A stretch of 64,000 bases of DNA, from positions 1,860,001 through 1,924,000 of the forward strand of contig CP114117.1 of assembly GCA_029959195.1 (NCBI GenBank), in the 5' to 3' direction. The notes below the pieces were generated by a model. The model was given only the letters and a program-made list of their open reading frames with translations, had not been told where the DNA came from and ran no database searches. Positions within the stretch are counted from its first letter, which is position 1. Every line of letters begins with the position of its first letter. The translations under genes were made by a program, and so were the position numbers. Origin of the DNA: Dictyophora rubrovolvata (Eukaryota > Basidiomycota > Agaricomycetes > Phallales > Phallaceae). This document shows positions 33,308 to 46,700 of this stretch, one piece after another.

Positions 33308-36300
33308 CTATGTCGAAAGAATAACTGCCATATCTCTTTCATCCGCAGCGCAGAGTTCTCGGGAGCGAGCTTTCAGTCGCACTATAGAAGACAATTAACA
33401 TGAAAATTTTTGAGAAAGGAATTCACATTCAAACTTACAGTTACGATCGAAACTAAGAAGAACTACTTTTGAAACGGTATCGTCCACCTTCGCTTGCTCG
33501 ACTTTCAATAACGCGGATCTATCAGTCCAGTGTTCGTCTTGCCAGATGGCTGCTCTCAGTATTAAATCATCCATGTTTCGTTCCCAAGATCGTTCATCGT
33601 CCAAGTCTACCTGTTCCCGGCGGATGACTAAGGACGACAGATAATTGCCTCGGGAGGTCTGTACTTTCATTGATAGCGAATGCGACCGAAGGTGTGATAC
33701 GAGATAATCGAGGGCGGCTCGGGCTGCAGCTCCTAGCTGGGAATCGCCGGTGGCTAAACCGTCAAGCTCAGTAACGACTGCAAGAAACATCAGTGTTGTT
33801 TATAGAACATATCGATATTACTAAACAGAGGCACCCACCTGCCAATGGCACGACAACTGTCCATTTGAGGCTTTCTACAAGCTGAGAGAAGTGGCTAAGA
33901 GAAGATAAAAGAATGTTAGTGTCGATAACCAGTATTGTATAACCGGCGACGACATTAAGGGGGACTCTAGATCTGGCGGGTAATGGTCGACGTCTCCGCT
34001 TAGAGGAGAGACGAGAACTGGTTCCGTTATGCTGCGATGCCAGTAAAGCACGGAAATGACGCCGGCGAGCCTTCAGCTCTTTGACTTGCTCAGAGTCCTC
34101 TTCATCATCACTATCCTCTTCCTGACCATCCTCTCCGTTCGCACCATCAACTTCCATCACATCCTCGTCATCAGACCATGCTATTCTCCTGGTCCGTCGA
34201 AGCTCGTCGGCTTCACGTTCTTTCCGTTCGACTTCTCTCCAATGTTCAACCTTATCTCGTAAAGGATCATCTATTGCCCAGCGTCTTTCTGTCTTATCGT
34301 AGTTGAATCCTGCAACAGCACGAACAAGATACACCCCGGAGCGCAAAGAACGCACAAAACGACTCTTATTATCATCTTGTTTGGGGGATGAGTTGTCATC
34401 CTCATCAGCCTCTATAATTCCATCGGTTTCGTCACCTCGTCTTTCCTCATTCATGTCCAACACGGCGATTTCTCCACAACTGTCTGTTTTCCAAAATCCA
34501 CGCTCGTAAGCACGACGCATCCATTCTGTACCACGAAGACACCAATCTTCTGGTAAAGCGGCACAACCATGTGTCAAGCTTTTGATAGAATGTTCAAACT
34601 CGGGGTCTACGACTGATCGGGGGATCGTATTCAAGAATTCCACGAGATCGTACCAAGGTATTGCGTGTTCCAATAATGCTATAACCCTGGAATGCTTGGT
34701 TAAAGAACTAAGACAGGTGAGGATCAGGGAGATATATGGGTTAAGCGATGGTCTCGAAAACGCATTTGCTTGGCGCCATGGGTTGCGGAGCACGTGGGAT
34801 AACATGCTAAATGTTAATTCAAGGGCGAGCTGGAACGAATGAGATGGTTCAGGGGTATCGCGGGAGGGTATTGCTCGTTCCTTTTGTTCAGTGTCTCGCT
34901 CCGGCGCCTCATCAACATCCATTTTCCTGTCTTCGTCCTCGACAATCCTAAGGTCTTCCGTCCTTGACACCACCGATGTGACATTTTTGCTCGCTTCACT
35001 GGAGGCTAACGCTGCAGAGACAGTGACTTTTCTGATCGAACCGTCATGACGGCCGTATTCAAAGATGGAGACGAAATTGATGAGACCCATCATAATCCAT
35101 TCCCGTTCTTCAGCACCGTCTAATGCCAAGCGTTCCATGAAACGGGCTTTCGTTGGCGCGAAGTCATCCAATTGGATATGTGTAAAAAGCATTCCGTGCA
35201 GAAGAAGAAATAGGTCCGAGACAAGTGTATCGGGTTGCATACGTCGAGATTGAGCCGCAGGCGTAAACATTATCAAGATAGACTCTCGCGCAGTGGGGAA
35301 GGGGTTGGACGATATCATGCTAAACCATTATATGAGTGACCAAATTCAAATCCTTCGACTTTGATTTAAAACTAACCTTTTCGAAAAGTGATATACGGCT
35401 CTTAACTCTTCATTGTCTCCTTCACGACTAACAACGCCAAGATGATGATGAAGCCGACCAGATATAGGAACGTCTTTCAAAGCTTCTGCATACCAGCATC
35501 TCGCTGTCTTGCGCCATATTTCTCGTTCAGGTTCGATATCAAGGGCACTGGCGGCAGCCGGACCAACGCTTGGATTTTGCGAATCGTTGATCCCGCTTTT
35601 TGAATCATTGGGTATAACAAGGCCTTTGTTGTTGATCGGCAATCCGGAAAGTCTCTCGCCAAAAGGGGCCGTCGCCATGTGCGCCGAGACAGCCATTCGA
35701 TAGCGAGCCAGATCACCGAGAGCTTCTAGCCAACCCAGCCGGTATTGATCCAAGATGGGATTTTCGTAAAGACTGGCATAGAAGTTATATGCATAAGATA
35801 TGAGATCGGAGAGATGTTCAAGAGCTACTGGAGATGTCAAGGAGGCGCGGCGGAGTGATTCGAGGATTCTATGGAAAGCATTCGTCCAAAGACGGGAGGG
35901 GATATTGTATGATGTTGGATATTGGTGAAACGAAACGGGTACTTGGGGCGACAATGTGAGAGTGAGGAAACTATGCATAAGCTCTGCAAGCCTAAAACGG
36001 AAGGTGTTAGCTGTCGGGGGTACCATAAAATATCGAGGTATTCTTACTCTTTATGATCTGCAATTAACCTGGCCCATGGATCAATGACTTGAGATACGGG
36101 TTGATCACGAGTTTGTAGGGCTACAACACGAGATTGTTCAGAAGTGACATCATCTTGGGCAGCGTCGAGAACCTTGCGTTCGGCTTGAGATATAACTCGA
36201 TACAGCCGCTTGAGTTGAGCAACGACGGGACTGTTGGGATCCTCTTTATTTTTATTGAAGAATGATGACGACGAAGATGCAGAGGTGAGAGTGAAAGTGG

Positions 36301-36991
36301 TAGAACCAAGGGATGGAGGGTAAGAGGAGATGGAGGTTGAGGAAGCGGATACATGGTCACCGAATGATCGGTGAGAAGAGGGAGGTTTCACTGGTTCTGC
36401 TGGAGGATTGGGAGGCTTGTTTAGAACATTAAATCGAACTGGGGGGTCACGGTTGGGATCGTATAAACGTCGGGAAGGGGGAGGTTCGGGTCTGTGTGAC
36501 GATCGGGGGAGGACGCCTCTTGGAGGAGAGTTAGAATCCATGTCGGACATTGACTCTTGGTGGTGGTGATGGTGGTGGTGGTGGTGGTGGTGGTGGTTGT
36601 GGTTGTGGTTGCTGTGATGCTGCTGCTGCTCCTGGGTACGACGAGGAAGAATAACGACAGGGTCTGTCTTTGGATCGTAAAGACGAGGGGTTGTGGTTAC
36701 AGGTATATTGCGAGAAAACTCGTCCTTTTTGGTATCACGCATGAATTCGTCTTTCGGCGGGAGTCTCTCTTTGTGGAGTTCTGGAGATTTGGGAGAGGAA
36801 AGCAACTGTGGTCGATCAGCTCTTGAACGAGGTTTTGTTTCCCTGGACGAGGACAATGTGAGTGATGGACTGATGGACTAAAGGAAAACAACATACGCAG
36901 CAGTCCTCCGTTGTAGTTGTACAAGACGAGCTGCAAGATCTGTCAGCTCTGGCTCTTTCCGTGACCTTGTCTTTGAAGGCGCATCCGCCAT
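33308..36991 (-). CDS. EST1/SMG6-type protein: 14-3-3-like TPR region plus C-terminal PIN nuclease
   Basis: SMG6 cleaves mRNA near premature stops in nonsense-mediated decay. Est1 relatives act at telomeres. The start at 36991 gives MADAPSKTRSRKEPEL. The N-terminal third is disordered, with two DPK/DPNRDP-type motifs (RLYDPKTDPVVILPR and RLYDPNRDPPVRFNV) and a His-rich tract. Then come the helical EST1 region (SRLWTNAFHRILESLRRASL, RCWYAEALKDVPISGRLHHH, LGVVSREGDNELRAVYHFSK with one residue omitted here) and the C-terminal PIN domain. PIN acidic residues are present: LVIDTNILLSS, VVTELDGLATG, NMDDLILRAA and LLSFDRN spliced to LRLKARSREL. Because all four acidic positions remain, an active nuclease is expected, unlike SMG5. 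About eight exons. The short repeated RLYDP motifs may be partner-binding peptides, which is inference. Confidence 0.88.
36558..36606. repeat. (GTG)n run encoding a poly-His tract
   Basis: GGT/GTG triplets on the plus strand encode NHNHNHHHHHH-type sequence on the minus strand, in the disordered N-terminus of the EST1/SMG6-like protein. Confidence 0.85.
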
Positions 36992-39506
36992 GGAAATACG
37001 CTTGTCGAGCTGGGTGTGGGAGGAGAACGAACTGTGCTTTCCTCGTCCTCCAATTAATCTGGCTGACTAAGCCGCAGTCGGCAGCCGCAGTATACCGAAA
37101 ACGCTACTTCTTAGCTGGAAGATCACGTGCCTTCATTATCCGCAGTTTAAAACTTTACGGCGTACGCTGCGCTTAGCGCTACGTAGTGAGCTTGAACGTC
37201 GAACGTTGAACTTTGAGGGACCTTATAACCATGGCATTGATGCATGGCGTCCACTGCTGCTATGACCGGAATTTTACAGAAATACTGTTACGTAATAAGG
37301 ACTCAAATCAGACTCTGGCCTCCTCAGAAAGCTGCGGTCTCCAACATCTCCGACGGCGACAAGACATGCTGCGGTGCCCCCATCAATTCATTCAGGGAAC
37401 CAGTGAGTCGACATGGCGCATTTCCTGCGGCCAAGCATCGCAACATCGCCACCAGTAACAACAGCACCATTCATTGTACTGAGAGCATATCCAACCCATG
37501 CCCTTGCACAGTAATTCCACCCAGTCATTAATGTCCAATTTACGTTGACCTTGCTGACGGGTCAGTTAGGGTATTTTAAGGAGGGCGCAGCAATAGCAAT
37601 CATCATGCATCATGTGCCGGCTGCTTTCTACGGGGCGCTTCAATATTCATATCCCCTATAGATGAGATATAATAACGTGTAATGACGACATTACAGCGGT
37701 AGGCAGTTGACAATGTACGCACCTTCATAAATTTCGCTATTCTGAAACTTGTCACATGTTGATAATTTGCAATGGTGGAAGATTAGGGCATTACAACCGG
37801 AACTGGCAATCTCAGAGTCAGAGTGTATTTGTGTAGCCTCTTATGTGACGCTGCAGTGTGGTAATCACTTTAGACATCCAGTGGTCTCCTAAACACAAAG
37901 TCCCGGCTAGATGTCTAGTTAAACACATCTGGCTGTTCACATGAGTCTGGATCGGCGGCGTTCGACGCAACGGTTCAAGTCATAGCCTGTTCACGAGTCC
38001 CTACGGCCATAATCATGCCAAATTCTCTTAAAGATCACGGAATCCAGTATGCATTTAAGTTGAGAACAATTTCTTGGTCAGTAGGTCATACTTTTCTCAT
38101 GCTAACTTAGGTTTGACACAAGTTGCCTTACCAGTGAGAAAGCCCCTTTTTTTCTACTTAGAACATGAAAACTCCATATTTACGTGTCATTCTCATGTCA
38201 TTCTAGCTTAAGTATTCTCTTATGCTTCAAATATACATGTCGTAATAGCCCTTTCAAACCATATGATAGGCTGGATTCAACAATAACTTGGTTAGGCTAG
38301 GATAACATCACGGTGATACGACTCAGTGCACGACCTCGATTTAGGACCGAAACTAATTGGCATGCAGAGGGCGATTTCAGCCACCGATGAATACTCGTGA
38401 AAACCAAATATGAAATTAATTCCCTATCCTTCTATCTAAAAATCTCAGAAAATAAGTTGTCTTCCGATAATCTATTTTAGGCAGCAGTTTGCAATTCCCT
38501 GAGGTGCGTTGACTGACCTGGAATTTACGTATCGATCGGGGAGGAAAAGGAAATGCTGTTTAAACAAGCGACTTGGGGGACACCGATCAGGCATGTTTTT
38601 GCCTTCATTGTCTTGGTGTTTGCGCATGAGATCTCGCCCGTCATGACTTGCATCTGGTGGTGCGTCCCTTCCTCGTCATTCGTCGCTAAGAAAACTTTTC
38701 AAGCTCTCGTCAAGAAAAGTGTATTTCATTCCCGAACGGCTATCGCATTTTCAGACGTAAATGCCCAAGTGGGTTTTACAGGGTTAGAGTTCAACAGATC
38801 CTTTTGCTGTCCTGGTGACCACGATCTCATTGCTTTAAATTCTACCTCGAGCTGGATTTCTCAGGTGCCCAACATTATTCCAAAATCTGTTTCGTCTAAC
38901 TTGTTCTTTCTTTTGATGTGTCGAAACGTAAGTCTATGACCCTCAAGTTCTGCTACAAATGACGAAATTTCATTTGACAAAAGATTATCGATGGACGATT
39001 TCACGTCCCTTGTGGACACTTCGTCGCAATTTCGACCCGATTACAAGATTGCATGCAGTCTAACTGCCTATTCAGCCAAAGGCATGGTCATGTAACTGGT
39101 ACGATCCATCTTTAGTTTTCTCTCATTAGAAGACAAAGGTCTCATCCCATATTCACATATGGATGAACGGATGCCCTAGTCTTTTCACTGAATTTCTGTT
39201 ACCTCGAGCTATCATTTTGATTCGATAGTATGATAGGTTGCAAATCTGCAAACTGCCTCCGGGTAATGAATTTACCGCTCAAAAATCCAATTCGAATCAG
39301 TCCGACACATTGTGCGTCATGCAGACAATGACAAGGGGAGTGCGCTGGTCGTACTAGTTCGGATACGTTGAAGACGTATAAATCGACGGCTATTCAGTTG
39401 TTTTTTTCTTTCTGTTTGTTGATCGGTACTATATTATTATAAACACCTGCACAAAGTATTCAGCTGAAGATGATGAACATTCTGAGGACAAAGGATACAA
39501 ACATTC
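36992..39506. other. Gene-poor island, about 2.5 kb
   Basis: The longest stretch without a supported gene. It contains the EST1/SMG6-like promoter at its left edge and the bS21m 3' end at its right. Frames at 37244-37531 (plus, with several Cys) and 38553-38939 (plus) are open, but they have no recognisable motif and no convincing splice partners. The composition is ordinary and I saw no terminal repeats or transposase motifs. A TATA-like GTATAAATC lies near 39377. Possible contents are non-coding transcripts, an unrecognised small gene or decayed sequence. Confidence 0.4.
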
Positions 39507-40190
39507 TTAATGCTTTGCCCCCCACAGGCGATCGCGATTTCTCATCTCCATAACAAGTTTAACTTTCAATCGTACCTGACAAAAATGTTAGATAAATACA
39601 ACAGGAAAAGAGTGAAAACACGAACTTCGTGAGCGAAACGCCTCCTCCATCGTTCTCTATGCAGCCGACGACGTTTTTCTCCCTTTTGTTCATGTCTGGC
39701 TGCCAGCCGCAACTCATACCTCACTTTGTTCTTTCGTAGAATGGAGTTCAAAATATTCCATGCCCCTGTTAAATTGATGTCATGTCTGATATGCACAGTA
39801 CGTCCTAATTATAATATAACTGAGGCAACCTTATAAAATAACTGTAACAAGCAATCTAAACTGACCATCATATGGACCAGATGCTCTTAAATCCAATGCA
39901 GTTTGCCTAGTCTTCGTTTGTACTGATGGGTATTTATTTTTTCCTACGTCTCTCTCTGCTATTAGGCCGTCAAACACAGCACTGGAAAAAGACGTGAGCC
40001 CGTCCATTACTTCAGGATTAAGATGAGGTGACGAAGTTTGAGGAAGAGTATTCCGTGTTTTGTCTGCGTGGGTCGGGAAAGAACCACTGGGATAGAAAAT
40101 ACCCCGATTGCCCAAAGACCGCAACGAAATTCCAGGATGTAGGCAACAAAATCGTGATCCGCCGCGAAATATGGCGTAGCTGAGTAGCAT
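39507..40190 (-). CDS. MRP21: Mitochondrial small-subunit ribosomal protein bS21m (Mrp21)
   Basis: Three exons, 40190-39866, 39804-39626 and 39575-39507, with GT..AG introns of 61 and 50 bp and exact phase, give 190 residues. The N-terminus (MLLSYAIFRGGSRFCC) is a plausible mitochondrial presequence, followed by a poorly conserved linker. The conserved C-terminal block runs from SGPYDGRTVHIRHDINLTGA through AWNILNSILRKNKVRYELRL to HEQKGEKRRRLHRERWRRRF, and splices from FAHE to VRLKVKLVMEMRNRDRLWG. The KRRRL-ERWRRRF signature is typical of fungal bS21m. The protein binds the 3' domain of mitochondrial 15S rRNA near the mRNA exit. This gene would be missed by single-frame reading because its last exon is only 69 bp. 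Confidence 0.9.
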
Positions 40191-40771
40191 TTCGTCCGTT
40201 GTAGAGACGATATAGCGTGATGCGTGACTCGCATTGAGGTCACAAGGGCTCAGCTGGATTTCTGAATTCTCTGTTTGTTTGGTTCTCCGTCTTCAACTAA
40301 AAAATGAGATATCAATCACAACCCACATCCTTAAGCACCTCTACCATGTCCTCAGAATCAGAAGACTCACCATTCACGATCTAGTGGAGCTCGTTGTGTT
40401 TAGAGATCGTGTAATTCGTATATCGCGCTTGTCTCTCACTGAAACTGTTGGCGTGTCAGGCATATTGTCTGGTTAGGGAGCATTCGACTTACAAGCCATT
40501 CCTTCAAGTTTTTCTTTCCCTGTTTAACACGGTGAGCCAAACTTTGAACTCGGCCTTTTCACAGTACTCAACAAATTTTCAGTTCATGGTAAGAGAATGG
40601 CAGTGCTATAAACCTGGATCAAATGTCATAGGATTATGGTGGATGTTAATCAATACTATGGTAGTATGTTGTACAACGAAGAACGGATGCAATGCAGCAG
40701 ATAAGAATACATATGTTTGAGGAAACAAAACCATAACAAAACATTGAATTGAAAGAATCTTGATGCTATTA
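40191..40771. other. Spacer between bS21m and the chTOG-like gene
   Basis: About 580 bp. Two plus-strand frames (40234-40476 and 40448-40720) overlap here, but they look random in composition and have no motif. The region presumably holds the bS21m promoter and the 3' end of the chTOG-like gene. Confidence 0.4.
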
Positions 40772-43700
40772 TTACGTATGCTTCAATGTGCCGTCTGCAT
40801 CGACACTTCCGCTAAATCTCTGATTAGTCGCCGGGCTTGAGCTAGCTGATCCCGCAGAGGATCTCGTAGCACGTCCGTGATATCCGAAAAGATCATGAAG
40901 GCGACTCAGCTTGGTGTCGTCAACATCCGACACAACACTAAGCCGTCTTGGTGATGACGATCCTGTACTCATAGGAGATCGTGGAGCATCCTGACGGACA
41001 GATTCGAGTCCTGACATGACAAATGACATCTGCTGGAGCGTAAAAAAATAGAGAAAAGTATACTAACGAGATAAAGTGTCCGCAACAGCAATCTCCCGCT
41101 CATCATCCTCTGCAGCTCGAGAAGCCAACGCCCGGGCAATATATTTACGAAAGGCGGGACCCGTGGAATCCAAGAGTTTATCCACACGAGGTTTTTTATG
41201 CGGATAAGCTTTCAAAAATTTGTGTAACTGAGTAATTCCCTCTTTGTGCAGCGCGCCGGTCGTTTCACTGGAGATATGACTAATGATCTTGATCAGTTGG
41301 GCATCAGGGTCGTCATCATCCATCGAAATAGTTGGCCTCTCCGCTCGCTGTGGGGAACCACCTAATGAGCGGTGGTTGTCAGATTCGACAGAATACTGGG
41401 AAGATCTTGCTGATCGCTTTCCGGTCGATATCTGCACTGTGGCGATAGGAGCAGAATGTCGAATAGTTTCAGAGTGCTGATGGGTCGTTGTTTCTGAAGC
41501 AATTGTGGCAGACCTTAGACGAGGGGCTTCTTCTACTGGTCGAACTGTTGGATTAGAATTCAGGATCCGATATACGTAAGGATACACTATTGTTGCAGAC
41601 GGATCTTCAAACGCAGCCGAAAGTTTTTCATATACCTCGTCACCGTATTGTGCTAGAACGAATGTAAGTTAAACGACAAAATGTTGTTGGGTGCATCTGG
41701 CAGCGTACCGACAATGTGCTGCACGATGACCTTAATCGTGCGAAGCGGCATGTCACCGGCGGGAATTTTGTTTGTGGCTCTTGCACGCCATTCATTGGGT
41801 GGAACGGATTGTAGGAAGTACTCAATTGCGGGGAATAATTCAATGGGATCCAATAGCTGTTTACTCAAGTCGCTTGGAATGTTTCTTGCCAATTTCCATA
41901 CGCATTTGAGCACTAGTTCAGCCACCTTTGCCTCTTGAGAATTGGCTTGTGTGTTATTTGAGGGAAACGGCCTGACGATCTGCAATAGCAAACGGAACAA
42001 TGCCCTATTTTAGAGTGTCAAAAAGAAATAGTGAATCAGCAACCCTAGATACAAACCGGAATATGACAATTCGGCGACAAGTAGCGAATAACCGCAAAAT
42101 GATCATATTGATGAATCTGGATAAATCTTTGACCTTAGAATCGTTGCTGTCATCCGTTTGGAGTAATCGTAATGTCAGCTCATCAAGTAGTCCTGTGACA
42201 GTATCAACAGATAAAGCTTCTGCTAACAACGGGTGGTCGCAAAATGCATTTAAAGTTTGGTTCAAATGTTTCGCCAGACGAAAGCTTTCGGGTTCATAAA
42301 CTGTTTCTGGGTTTTCAAAGACGTGTCCCATTTGAAGGGCGATAGTTTCAATTAGCCCTTCAACATGTTCAGATAGTTCAATATATAATTTTGAAAGATG
42401 CGCCTCCTCGGGAGATACTTCCAAAATCTTTTGTATCTTTTTCAACGCATCGACGCTTCGCGAGGGATCGTGACTCAAAATGCTCGAGATAACGACAGTA
42501 ACACCGTTATCAACACTTGGCGCGGGGATCTCACTAATCTCCGGTGCTTTTATCGTGTTTTCAGTAGGCAAAGTACTTGAAGTTCCATTAAGAGGTTGAA
42601 GCGCACGACGATCTGTTGGAGCGGTGCTTTGATCATCTGGTACGGTAGTCGCAGTATTTGGTCGAGAGCGATGGGGACCTAAGCGAGAGGGTAACATACT
42701 TTTAGGTCGTGTCGATGTAGAAGGAAGTTTAGAGGAGTTGTCATTATGAAGGGTGGATGGAGAGGCGGGTCGAACATTCAATCCTTTGACACGCGGCAGA
42801 CTCGAGGGGGACATGGATCGCGGAGGTTCAGTTGCCGCAGACGGGGCAGGGGGATTTGATGACTGGGGGTTATTAATTGAGGTAGGAGGTTTAATCGCAG
42901 AAGGTTTCGTGGTATCTTTGGGTTCTGGAAGAGGTATCCGACGTAGCCTTTCTTCTAATTGTGTTTTGTCTTTAGGCGAGAGCGTGCCGACCATTGTCCA
43001 AATTTTGTCGCCAACCAAAATATATGCTTCGCTATAGACGACGAACAGGTCAAATAGTTATACAAAAGATAGTAAAAAAAAAAGTCCAACCTTAAAGTCG
43101 AAAGAGCTGCCTTGCGTACATACGGGTCTTTATCAGATATCATAGAAGCTATAATAGGCATCGATTTAGATGGATCGCAGACTCCAATTCCGGCTCGTTT
43201 CAGTATATTCTCCAGTTCTTCCAGAGTGCCCTGCCTTGTTTTAGATACTTTCGATCTCAAACCGTGTTCCAGCAGTAACTGAAACAGGCGGCTGTATGCG
43301 TAAACCTTAGGAAGTGTTTGAATTATCTGATCAACACGAGTCCGAATGACTTCGCGTGAATCACCGAGCTAGTGTCGAGTGTCAGTTTTCATGCAGAAAT
43401 CGTATTAATACGTTGAACTTACTTTATGAATTAAGGTAGGAATAAAGCATAATGCTTCAGCGTCGCTCACTTGATGATTTGTGGCACGCAATAGAGACAG
43501 CACGTTATCGACCGCATCCAAACATTTAGAAATCAAATTCGGTTGCGGCTCGTGAACCTTCATTGAAATATACTTGAGCGGCAAATCCGAATTGGCTAAT
43601 AAGATACTCTGCATCTCAGAAACAGGGATACCAAATTTTTCTTCGCCTGCTACAGCAGAAGCGTAACAATCCACTATAAGATTAAGGCCTGATATATTAT

Positions 43701-46700
43701 CGGCCAGAGTATTATGGGATGTGCTGAAAAGGAGAGATATCAAGTCGCGAGACACATGACTCTCCATTTGATGTTGTAAGAGCTCAGAGGCATCCTTTCG
43801 TACGGTATTCGAGTCAAAGACCCATCTCGATGAATCCTTTGATAGTCGTGACTTTTTAGACTCCAGGTTAGACCCATTGAAATAGAAAGAGGCTGATGGG
43901 CTCGAGACAGCGACAGTAGGCTTAGAAGACGCCGCCCCTGCAGGCCGCTTTAAACCACCTACTCCGGGCTTTGCGGAAACTGGTTCTTCTTCTCGAGTTG
44001 AAAGCTGTGAATCCGGACGGACTATATTTGGCAAAATTTTCTTGCTTCGTACTCCAGTCAAACGGCCATTGCCGTATGTCGCAGGAGCGGCCGGCTGAGG
44101 AGAAGGGGATTGACGGGCAGCTTCAACGGGTTCTGATTTTGGATTAGCGGGTTCCGCGGGAGCTGCTAAAGTCGCCGCTGGTGTAGTTAATGAGGAACTG
44201 ACCGGAGGATTGTCAGCTACTAAAGCCTTGGCCGCTTGGATAAGTGGAATCACGGTAGACCTTGAGGCAGGCTTAAGAGAAGAGGTTTCTTTCATAACTT
44301 TATCAAAACCTATACTCTTGATAATGATGGGCAAAACTGCCTGCGCCCCTTTCCGGACATCGCCATTTCGATCTTCTAAACAAGACACGACATGTGACGC
44401 CCAAGGTAGAAGATCATAATCCGACGCTGAGGCATTATCCTTATACCATCCAGTTATCCAGGTCAGGATTGATGCACGTTGAAGTGGATTTGGGGATTCT
44501 AGACCTGTACCCAATCCAGCGATCATTGTGTCGATACCTTCACAAGCGGTAGCTATAGCAGTCAAAGTTTGCAAGGCAGCCGCGCGTATGTTGGCTTTCT
44601 GATCAGCCAAGGCGGCAGTTAACGGAACAATAAACAACCGAGCGTGCTTCTCGAAAGGTTTATTCATACCCGCCGCAATTCGACCGACTATATCAAGGGC
44701 AAGCAGTTGGACAGCTTTGTTGGTATCTGTCAGTCTTGCTTTCAACACTTGACCAATGTCTCCTAAGGCGACAATCAGTATTTCAAAGTAAAAATATAAA
44801 ACTGTCATACCTATTGTAGGTTTCAGTCGTTTATTTGCCCCGATATCTAAAAGCCCCTGTAGTGCTTCCAGACCTTCTTTTCGAGATTTCCAGGCATCGC
44901 TCTTGGCATCCGGAAGAATTGTTGTTCCAACCAAAAGTTTATCCAGATCGACACGAGGGAAGAGATCGTCTAGCGGATCCCCAACCTTACTTTTACGGCT
45001 ATCATTGGTTTGCGGCAGTAAGGCAACATCAGTGGAGGTGCGAATTGGATCCGGAGGATTCTGTCCTTCTACTTTGTCAAACTCCGCGTGAATTGTGGTC
45101 AACAATTGGGGGTTGAGGTCCTCTAAAAGATCTTTGATGCCTAGAGGATTTTTTTAAAAAAAAAGAAAGTCTATGTGGACAACAGCATTTCCCACCTGAT
45201 CCTGCAAATAGCTTGACTGTTATAAGTGTGTTAGTTGCACTGGATCGAACTGCCGCATTCGAATTCTTGAGCGCTGTTTTCAAGAATTCGATCAAGTTGC
45301 GTAAGGATAATCCACCAATGCCGAATTCGGTCAAAGCTTGATTAATCCAGGCAATCGAGTCCGCTAGGACTTTTGGGGCCTTTTGTTTCCCCAATGGCTC
45401 ATAAGCTTTTGAAAAAGTGTCGGTTTGAAAAAATCAATACTGTAATTTTTAAAAGACGACGGTACCTTGATTGAGAACAAAAGATAACGAGGTCTTTTCA
45501 GCTAATAAGAATAGTGTATCTCCAGCAGGCTTTTTCAGCTTCAAATCACCTAGTTTCTCACTAAGGTGACCAACGCAGAGTGCCGCTGACGGTCTTCCAA
45601 ACGAAGGACACTTTTCGGCCAGCATACACACCATTCCATATAATTTGGCAGAAACCTGGATCGACATTATTATAATGATGATAGGACTGATTACAAAAAA
45701 AAGACACATACTTGAAAATTCTTTTCGTTCCAACCCTTTTTGGCAATAAAACGAACAATCACTTCGCTATCGACATCGGCAGTAATTCCTTCTAACCATG
45801 TACCCATTTCTTCAACGGCAGCCAATCTAGCTTTCCAATTAGCGTCTGAAAAACCAGCTGTAATACCTTCGGGGACTAAGGATGAAGCGAGAACTTCAGC
45901 ATCTTCGCTAGTATACTTGTACTTGAATGTATCTAACGCTCCTGGCGGAGCCGGTGGAGGCGGTTTGGCCGATTTACTAGCAGCAGCCGTCGCACTTGCC
46001 GCTGGAGGTTTCTTGGCTGGGCCCCCTGCGGGAGCAGACTCCGCCGAAGGCCCAGACGCTGCTGAGGCTGCGGTTTTCTTTGCCTGTTTATGTCATGTGT
46101 GTAAAATTGCACCTACGTGAATAAAAGCGTTATACACTCACCAGAAGACGGGCAGGTGGTTTAGCAAGCGGTTTTGCTGGTGGATCTTCTTCAAGAACAA
46201 CTGGGGAAGCGGTAGACGATGATGTATCTACTTCGACTGTACCTTTCCCTTTTTTCTCTTCTGCTGGCTTTTTAGGGGCAGTCTGTGGCTTCTTCTTGGC
46301 TGCTGAGGGAGGGGGTTCTTTGACGGCGACAGGAGGTGGTTTCGGAGCGGAACCGGCTTTACATCGAACGGTTGCTTGTTCAAACGCCTCCTTAACCTTG
46401 GATTTTCGATTAGCGTCTAATGGCTCAAGGACTGGATTTAATGGTCTTTCGCCAACAATTTTCATGAGAGTCCCTAACGCAAGAGCGGCATCGTCTCTCA
46501 CGCCTGCAACAGAGTCTCCTAAAAGCGCGGCGAGCGACTCGGAAAGCGGCTTAATTTGGGCAGAGGATGGGGGTGTTGTTGTCTTCTGCAACGATCGGTG
46601 CAGGAATTCTAATGTACCTTCTTTGATCTGAGGATTCTTATCCGCTAAAAAGGGCTCAACATCGCCGAGTATGTCCGGCAAACTCGTCTGAATGAAAATC

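Noticed and set aside
36558-36606. GTG run considered as a telomere-like or regulatory repeat
   Set aside because: It is a coding His tract, not a telomere motif.
37244-37531. Cys-containing frame of 95 codons upstream of the EST1/SMG6-like gene
   Set aside because: Cys spacing is not regular and no family is recognisable. It could overlap a promoter. Kept only as part of the island.
38553-38939. Open frame of 128 codons in the gene-poor island
   Set aside because: No motif, random-looking composition, no splice partners on either side. Not listed as a gene.
40234-40720. Two overlapping plus-strand frames between bS21m and the chTOG-like gene
   Set aside because: No motifs or splice structure. 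They lie in spacer.
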